NCBI GenBank assembly: GCA_964484205.1
Contig: CAZAEZ010000008.1
Location: forward strand, 1-64,000
Direction: 5' to 3'
From: M3007 sp964484205
GTDB lineage: Bacteria; Bacteroidota; Bacteroidia; Chitinophagales; Saprospiraceae
Length of the DNA: 64,000 nucleotides
The translations under genes and the position numbers were made by a program. Below the pieces are notes generated by a model, which worked only from the letters and a program-made list of their open reading frames with translations, searched no databases and was not told the origin of the DNA. Positions 58,683 to 64,000 of the stretch are shown here, piece after piece. Positions within the stretch are counted from its first letter, which is position 1. Each line of letters opens with the position of its first letter.

Positions 58683-61600
58683 TTACAATTCCATGGCAGG
58701 CGGCTTCCCGAAGCGTTCGCGGTACAGGCGGGAGAGGTAATCGGCCGAGCGCAGGCCAACCAGCTGAGCCACTTGCCGCAACGTGCGGTATTGACCGCTT
58801 TCGATCAGTTCACGCGCTTGATGCAGCCGGATTTCCTGGATAAATTGGTTAGCTGAAATACCGGCCTGTGCGCGAATTTTCCGGTACAGGGTTTTACGGC
58901 TGATACCCATCCGTTCGGCCAGGTCGTCTATATTAAACTTCGGGTTGCCGAGGTTTTTCAACACCGTTTCCCGGAGTTCCCGGAGCCAGGCTTCGGCATG
59001 GTCGGACGGTTCGTGTGCCGTATCAGGCTCCATAACCGCCCATTCTCTGCGTGCCGCCAGGTTGCGAAGGGTGTTTTCCAGGCGTACCCGGAGTTCTTCC
59101 GCCGAAAATGGCTTGGTGATATAATCGTCAACCCCGATACGGAAGGCATGCAGGCGCTCATCAGTGCCGGCCAGCGCCGTGAGCAGGATTACCGGGATCG
59201 GGCGCCAGGCCTCGTTTTGGCGCAGTGTTTCCAGCAGTTGAAACCCGTCCAACTCCGGCATCATCACATCGGAAAGGATCAGGTCGGGCAGCGGTTCGGC
59301 GCCCGCAGCCAGGTAGTCCAGCGCAGCGCGGCCGTTGTCGGTGAGCGTCAGCCGGTAGTCGGCCGAAAGGATGGCGTGCAGGTAATCCCGCAAGTCGGGG
59401 TTGTCTTCCACGATCAGCAGGTGGGCCAGCGGATCGGCAGGAGCCGGTTCCGGCAGATTTTCGGACGCACTGTTTTCACCGGCAAAACGCTGTATGCCGA
59501 CTACCGGCGCTGCCGACTCCCGGGGCCGTTCCTGTGCCGGCAAGGTCACGGTGAATACCGCACCTTTTCCAGGGGCGCTTTCAACCTGCACCCTGCCGCT
59601 CATTGTCTGCGCCAGTTCGCGCACCAGTGCCAGCCCGATGCCGGCGCCGCCTTCGGCTTTCCATTCCGGGCGTTTGGATTGGTAGTAAAGGTCAAAAATG
59701 TGCGGCAAGTCGTCGGGATGGATACCCGGGCCGGCATCGCGCACCCGAAGCACCACTACACCGGGCGTCCTTTCCGCCAATAGCTCAACCGCACTGCCTT
59801 CCGGGGCATATTTCAGGGCATTGCTAAGCAGGTTGCGAATAATTTTCAGGAGTTTCTGCCGGTCCAGTGCCAGCGTCCAGGATGGATCCGGCCGGTAGTC
59901 CAACTGCAAGTTGATCTTCCGGTTTTCAGCAAGCGGTTGAAAATTCGACAGTGTTTCTTTCAAAAAATCGAACAGCACGGTTGCTTGCTCCTGCAGGTCC
60001 AGCCGGGTTGCCTGAAGTTTGCTCAGGTCCAGAATTTCATCCACCAGGCGCTGCAACTGCGTGCCGTTGCGTTGAGCGGCTTCCAACAAGATTTTGCTTT
60101 TCGCGCTCAGGCCCTGGTCCGAAAGCGCGTACTCGATGGGGCCGAGCAGCAAGGTGAGCGGGGTGCGCAGTTCGTGGGATACGTTGGCAAAGAAGCGCGA
60201 TTTGAGCGCGTCGAGTTGGGTGAGTTCTTCGGCTTGTTGCCGAATGGTGGCCGTTTGCCGGTTCACTTCCTGTTCAAGACGTTGCTGTACAAGCCAGTGT
60301 TCGCGGGTGCGCCAGTTCAGCCATATCCATATCCCGGCAGCAAGCACGAGCATACAAACCAGAAAAAACCACCAGCGCAGATAAACCGGCGGCAAAACCC
60401 GCAGCTGAATATCCACTTCGTTGGAGGCGACAGCGCCGTCGGCAGCCTGCGCGCGAATACGCAGGCGGTGCGTGCCAAAAGGCAGGCCCGACAGGCGCAA
60501 CACCGGCTCTTTGAGTGGCTCCCAGTCCTTGGTCACACCCTCCAGTTTCCAGGTATAGGTGACTTTTTCCGGTTCAAAATACTCCAGCAAGGCAAATTCC
60601 AACTCCACGTAGCGCACATTGGGGTGGATGGTTATCCGCTTGTCTTTCAACAAATCCGCCATGCGGTTTTCCAATTGACCACTGCCGGAATTCAACATGC
60701 TGAAAGCGGAAACGACCAGTGGCGGTTGGTTTCTGTTCAGGCCGTCCTGGCGATACATCGCATCGGGATTGAAAGCCGTAACGCCGTTTAGTCCGCCGAA
60801 ATACAGCGTTCCGTCGCGGCCCTGGCAATGCGAAATGCGGTTGAACTCGTTGTGCGTAAGGCCGTCAGCCGTCAGCCAGGTATGCCGCACCTGAAGGCTT
60901 CGTTTATCCAACTGCACGATACCGTAGTCGGTAGGCAGCCACAGATGCGCGTTGCGATCTTCATAAACAGCGTACACCACGCCGTTGAGCAGGCCGTTTT
61001 CACGAAAAATCACGCGCGTGTGCCGGCCGGGCACAGCTCCGGGATCCCAGCGGACCAGGCCGCCGCCAGCGGTGCCAAGCCAGAAAATACCATCCGGGTC
61101 TTCATAAAAATGGTGAATGAAATCGTAGGGCAACTGAAAGGCCCCGGCGCCGCCCGACCAGTACCGGGCTACCACCCCGCCCCCGGGTTGGAGTTGGAAC
61201 AAACCCTGTTCGGTACAGGCCCAAATGCGCCCGGCGCGGTCTTTGCCCAGCCAGCAAACATTGGCGCGGTTGATCGCCGGAAACCGCTCGTCGGCAAAGG
61301 GTTTTGCAGTTCCGTCGGCAGGATCATAAATTGTCATGCCGGTCATGTGCCCCAACAAAATCCGGCGCGGATTATCTTCCAGGATGGTCCAGACAAAACC
61401 CCAATCTCTTTTCTGCAGGAGCCGCTGCCCGGTAAGTTGCCCGTCGGCCCCGGCCTTAAAAAAGGAGATCGTTTGCCAGGTATTGCCCTCCAGGTGACAC
61501 TCGGTCCATACTTGCCCGTCGGCGCCGGCGGCGATGCCGATTGCACACGCTCCGGGCAGGCGTTCGGCAGCGCCGGTTTGGGGATTTACCCGGTAGCGGC

Positions 61601-62723
61601 CCTGGCCAAACGTTTCCAGGTTGACCAGCAAGCGGTCATTTTTTTCGAGCAGGCCGCGGCAGGCTTTTCCCCGGCCTCCCGGGGCGTTTTCATCGTAGAG
61701 CAGGCGTCGGAAATAGTTTTTGCGAATGTCCACCACGATCAGGCCAAAGGTGGTGGCAAACCAGACATTGCCGTTGTGATCCTCCAAATAATCGCAGTAT
61801 TGCTGCGGATCGATTTCCGGGTATTGCCGGCTGATATCGAGCAGCAAGTCGCCGGCACTGTCCAGAATAAATGGAAACTGCACTTCGATGCGGTCATTTT
61901 CGAGGCGGCTGTGCTGCGGGGTGTAAACGTTGTTTTGAAAACATGCGGCCGGCCGTCGGTCGCCTTCGCCGTTGAATTCCCAGACGACGGGTTTTTCGCC
62001 GGGAGCAACTTCCAGTAAAAAAAAGTGATCGGGGTTTGCCGTTCCGCCTTTTTTCGGTCCGAAACCGCCTCCGGGCTTCGGCATGATCTGCTTCAGCACC
62101 GTACCCTGGGAATTGATTTCCAGCAGCTGCGCCGCAGTATCCGCGCGAAGCAACAGCCCCCAGATAGTCTGGCGGGCGGTGGGTTTCAGGATCTGGAAGC
62201 CTCTGCAATCCGGCAAATCGATAGCCGACCATCCCCTGTCGGGGTGGTAGCGCCACAGGGCGCCGGGGTCGAACAAACTGACCAGGAGGGAGCCATCTGC
62301 TGCCTGTACCGGCGCTTTCCACCAACGCGACACCGGCGCAGGCAGCGGGTGTTTTTTAAAATAGGTTTCCGCCGGAATGACCGTTCCTGAAACGGGGTCC
62401 AGGATGCACAGCCAGCCGTTTGCCCCCGAGCGGCTGGCCCAGATATAGCCGTTGGCATCTTCGGCTACCCATTCCACCAGGTCGCCGGCGAGGCCATGTT
62501 CGGTTTTGTTGAACACCATGAAGTGCCGGCCGTCGAAGCGCGCCACCCCGGCATTGGTGGCCGCCCAGATAAAGCCGCGCCGGTCCTGGATAATTTTGTT
62601 GACCTGCCGGTGGGGAAGGCCTTGTTCAAATCCAAAATGGCGGGCGAAAGCACGATATTCCTGAGCGTTCATTCGAATCGCCAGGAAGACAATCAATGGC
62701 AGGAGTTGCAGGAACCGCAGCAT
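58683..62723 (-). CDS. Hybrid two-component system regulator (periplasmic propeller sensor, kinase, receiver and AraC-type output)
   Basis: A one-piece sensor and response regulator of 1346 aa, the normal length for HTCS proteins. The signal peptide MLRFLQLLPLIVFLAIRMNA is followed by periplasmic two-component propeller repeats (QGLPHRQVNKIIQDRRGFIW onward, to about residue 700), a Y_Y_Y domain (about 705-780) and a transmembrane helix WWFFLVCMLVLAAGIWIW (about 785-803). Then come HisKA with phospho-accepting His850 in SHELRTPLTLLLGP, HATPase (NLLSNALKYAP, DAGPGI, GAGIGLALV), a receiver with phospho-acceptor Asp1152 in LILSDVMMPELDG and Lys in TKPF, and an AraC-type helix-turn-helix ending YRERFGKPP. 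HTCS proteins usually respond to glycans and control polysaccharide-use loci. No susC/susD pair or glycosidase is nearby, so control of the adjacent surface-protein genes is the local hypothesis. Confidence 0.95.
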   Translation of the reverse strand: MLRFLQLLPLIVFLAIRMNAQEYRAFARHFGFEQGLPHRQVNKIIQDRRGFIWAATNAGVARFDGRHFMVFNKTEHGLAGDLVEWVAEDANGYIWASRSGANGWLCILDPVSGTVIPAETYFKKHPLPAPVSRWWKAPVQAADGSLLVSLFDPGALWRYHPDRGWSAIDLPDCRGFQILKPTARQTIWGLLLRADTAAQLLEINSQGTVLKQIMPKPGGGFGPKKGGTANPDHFFLLEVAPGEKPVVWEFNGEGDRRPAACFQNNVYTPQHSRLENDRIEVQFPFILDSAGDLLLDISRQYPEIDPQQYCDYLEDHNGNVWFATTFGLIVVDIRKNYFRRLLYDENAPGGRGKACRGLLEKNDRLLVNLETFGQGRYRVNPQTGAAERLPGACAIGIAAGADGQVWTECHLEGNTWQTISFFKAGADGQLTGQRLLQKRDWGFVWTILEDNPRRILLGHMTGMTIYDPADGTAKPFADERFPAINRANVCWLGKDRAGRIWACTEQGLFQLQPGGGVVARYWSGGAGAFQLPYDFIHHFYEDPDGIFWLGTAGGGLVRWDPGAVPGRHTRVIFRENGLLNGVVYAVYEDRNAHLWLPTDYGIVQLDKRSLQVRHTWLTADGLTHNEFNRISHCQGRDGTLYFGGLNGVTAFNPDAMYRQDGLNRNQPPLVVSAFSMLNSGSGQLENRMADLLKDKRITIHPNVRYVELEFALLEYFEPEKVTYTWKLEGVTKDWEPLKEPVLRLSGLPFGTHRLRIRAQAADGAVASNEVDIQLRVLPPVYLRWWFFLVCMLVLAAGIWIWLNWRTREHWLVQQRLEQEVNRQTATIRQQAEELTQLDALKSRFFANVSHELRTPLTLLLGPIEYALSDQGLSAKSKILLEAAQRNGTQLQRLVDEILDLSKLQATRLDLQEQATVLFDFLKETLSNFQPLAENRKINLQLDYRPDPSWTLALDRQKLLKIIRNLLSNALKYAPEGSAVELLAERTPGVVVLRVRDAGPGIHPDDLPHIFDLYYQSKRPEWKAEGGAGIGLALVRELAQTMSGRVQVESAPGKGAVFTVTLPAQERPRESAAPVVGIQRFAGENSASENLPEPAPADPLAHLLIVEDNPDLRDYLHAILSADYRLTLTDNGRAALDYLAAGAEPLPDLILSDVMMPELDGFQLLETLRQNEAWRPIPVILLTALAGTDERLHAFRIGVDDYITKPFSAEELRVRLENTLRNLAARREWAVMEPDTAHEPSDHAEAWLRELRETVLKNLGNPKFNIDDLAERMGISRKTLYRKIRAQAGISANQFIQEIRLHQARELIESGQYRTLRQVAQLVGLRSADYLSRLYRERFGKPPAMEL

Positions 62724-62751
62724 AGTGGCGGGCGAAAATACTGCTTGTGCA

Positions 62752-62832
62752 AACCTGTCAGGTCGGATTTTTCAAAAAAAAGCCCCCGCCGACGGCGGGG
62801 GCTTTTTTTTGAAAAATCCGACCTGACAGGTT
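62752..62832 (-). terminator. Perfect 39-bp-stem hairpin after the right-edge gene
   Basis: Arms 62752-62790 and 62794-62832 are exactly complementary with a GAC loop. The core GCCCCCGCC-GAC-GGCGGGGGC is followed by eight T on either strand, a textbook bidirectional terminator. The tips AACCTGTCAGGT equal those at 49408-49488. It starts 1 base past the stop codon at 62834-62836 and ends only 28 bp upstream of the regulator start codon, so it also separates the two transcripts. Confidence 0.9.
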
Positions 62833-62833
62833 A

Positions 62834-64000
62834 TCAATTCCCTACTCGAACCATACGTTTGGTCAACGTTCCGAACGGTGTAGTCAATTCATAAAACATC
62901 ACCCCATAGGCTCTCAAACCATCCAGCCGCAACGTTTCAACCGAATGCCCTGCCGGGTACTCCCCGTCGCGCTGCCACAACAGCCGCCCCGTCGCATCGA
63001 ATACCCGCAATTGTGCCGGGCAACCTTCCGGCAGCACAAAGCCGATCGCCGTTTCATTGGCAAAGGGATTGGGCTGGTTTTGCAACAACAGGTATTGGTT
63101 AGCGCCCGGGTTGAGGGTACCGGTATACGGGCTGTAGTTCAGCTCGACCGGGGCTTGTTCCAGCGCGCTGTTGAAAGCCGCCGCCGGTAATACCTGGTCG
63201 TTGAGCCGAAGCAGATCGCTCAGCAACTGCCCCGATTTCAGCGCCGTGAAATGCAGTCGGAAAACTGCCGTGCCGCCGGGCAATCCGACCGCGGCGGTTC
63301 CGGCCCACACCGCCCGGATTTCACCGGCGGCAAGTCCGAACAAACCGAAATCACTTGCTGCCAAGGGCAAAACACCGCCCGGGATCACTTCCACACTATC
63401 GAAATACAAATGCTGCGGATCAAATTGCAGCCCGAACTGCCAGGCTGCCAGATCGTCGTAAGCATCAGAAGTGACGGTCACAACTACCGGTGCACCCTGT
63501 TCGAGCAGCCGGTCGTCGGCACGCAGCACCAGTGGCGCCGGGCTGTTGGAACCGCCGCCGAAATTGGCCGGGTCGGCGAAGGTGGCGATTACATCGCCGA
63601 TTTTTATGCCGTAAAAATCCTGTCCCGGCTGGTCGGTGCTCACCCCCGTCAGATCAATCTGCTCGGGGAAACCCCAGGGCGGCAGCACCGGCGTCCAGGT
63701 CTGCGTAACAAAACGCCAGGACTGTTTAAATTGCGTAAATGCCAGCGGGTTGCCCAGCAGGAGCTGTTTAATCAGCGTAGCGTCGAAGGTCGACACCGAG
63801 TTGCTGCCATTCACATCGCAGGCGATAATCCGGTACGGGTCGGTGATGACATTTATCCCGGTCAGATGTTGTTGAATGGCGAGGGCGTCATTGACAAACA
63901 GGCCGTTGCTGAAATTGATGTTTTTGACGGGTTTCAACGTAAAATTACCCGTTTGCGGTAACAAGCTGAAACTAAAATCGCCATTCACATCTGTCAGGTC
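62834..64000 (-). CDS. T9SS-sorted protein, C-terminal part (dockerin-like, cohesin-like, sorting domain); 5' part outside window
   Basis: The frame is open to the window edge (DLTDVNGDFSF upstream of the first possible start), so only the last 388 or so residues are present. Order: end of a carboxypeptidase-regulatory-like strand set, dockerin-like doublet with VNDALAIQQHLTGINVITDP and CDVNGSNSVSTFDATLIKQL, a spacer (RFVTQTWTPVLPPWGFPEQI), a cohesin-like module (AAWQFGLQFDPQHLYFDSVE), and a T9SS type A domain (LLQNQPNPFANETAIGFVLP to KRMVRVGN). It is closely similar to the end of the 2946-aa protein, including 86 identical bases at 62985-63070 against 49641-49726. The N-terminal function cannot be seen. 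Confidence 0.9.
   Translation of the reverse strand, partial: DLTDVNGDFSFSLLPQTGNFTLKPVKNINFSNGLFVNDALAIQQHLTGINVITDPYRIIACDVNGSNSVSTFDATLIKQLLLGNPLAFTQFKQSWRFVTQTWTPVLPPWGFPEQIDLTGVSTDQPGQDFYGIKIGDVIATFADPANFGGGSNSPAPLVLRADDRLLEQGAPVVVTVTSDAYDDLAAWQFGLQFDPQHLYFDSVEVIPGGVLPLAASDFGLFGLAAGEIRAVWAGTAAVGLPGGTAVFRLHFTALKSGQLLSDLLRLNDQVLPAAAFNSALEQAPVELNYSPYTGTLNPGANQYLLLQNQPNPFANETAIGFVLPEGCPAQLRVFDATGRLLWQRDGEYPAGHSVETLRLDGLRAYGVMFYELTTPFGTLTKRMVRVGN

Noticed and set aside
58683..62723. Polysaccharide utilisation locus
   Set aside because: The HTCS regulator alone is not enough; no SusC/SusD-like or carbohydrate-active enzyme gene is present in the window.

Overview
The window looks like a chromosomal segment from a Bacteroidota bacterium. 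The best guess is the Saprospiria/Saprospiraceae-like group, and this lineage assignment is an inference. The main reasons are Por-type (type IX secretion, T9SS) C-terminal sorting domains, SprB-like repeats, HYR-rich giant surface proteins, 'choice-of-anchor D' domains, a one-piece hybrid two-component regulator, and sparse Shine-Dalgarno sequences. Every convincing gene lies on the minus strand, so the window reads right to left. No rRNA, tRNA, CRISPR array or transposase gene was seen.

Layout from right to left. The right edge holds the 3' part of a T9SS-sorted protein with dockerin-like and cohesin-like modules (62834-64000). It is followed by a perfect 39-bp hairpin. Next is a 1346-aa hybrid two-component regulator (58683-62723). 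Then comes a 2946-aa secreted protein with two seven-unit FG-GAP/VCBS propellers, two LamG domains, HYR domains and a T9SS signal (49490-58330). It is followed by a 1281-aa secreted protein with PKD-like repeats and an ALK-type glycine-rich domain (45234-49079). A compact marR / membrane-fusion protein / RND pump / TolC operon follows (45055 down to 39107). Left of it lies a cluster of smaller secreted proteins that all end in the same anchor-D domain (401, 342 and 1251 aa, plus a decayed copy at about 35.4 kb). The left half is one 30.7-kb gene (124-about 30.7 kb) encoding a roughly 10,200-aa modular adhesin-like protein. Its stop codon is followed within 10 bp by a tandem array of perfect hairpins that runs off the left edge.

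How the parts relate. Seven of the twelve genes encode secreted, repeat-built surface proteins. Three of these carry a recognisable T9SS signal, and those three also share a dockerin-like doublet plus a cohesin-like module just upstream of it. The hybrid regulator is the only signalling protein and is a candidate controller of these surface genes. The efflux operon appears functionally separate, with its own MarR regulator and a candidate operator.

The non-coding DNA is unusually structured. Terminator-like perfect palindromes share the tip AACCTGTCAGGT but have unrelated cores. A three-copy intergenic repeat is preceded by a hairpin whose stem sequence changes while pairing is kept. A roughly 700-bp tandem duplication created a pseudogene. 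Inside the giant gene there is a 1,274-bp segment duplicated with no mismatch seen, 4,659 bp apart and in frame, and a 279-bp tandem repeat with no mismatch over 341 bp. Both indicate recent copying or, less happily, assembly artefacts. All comparisons were made by eye.
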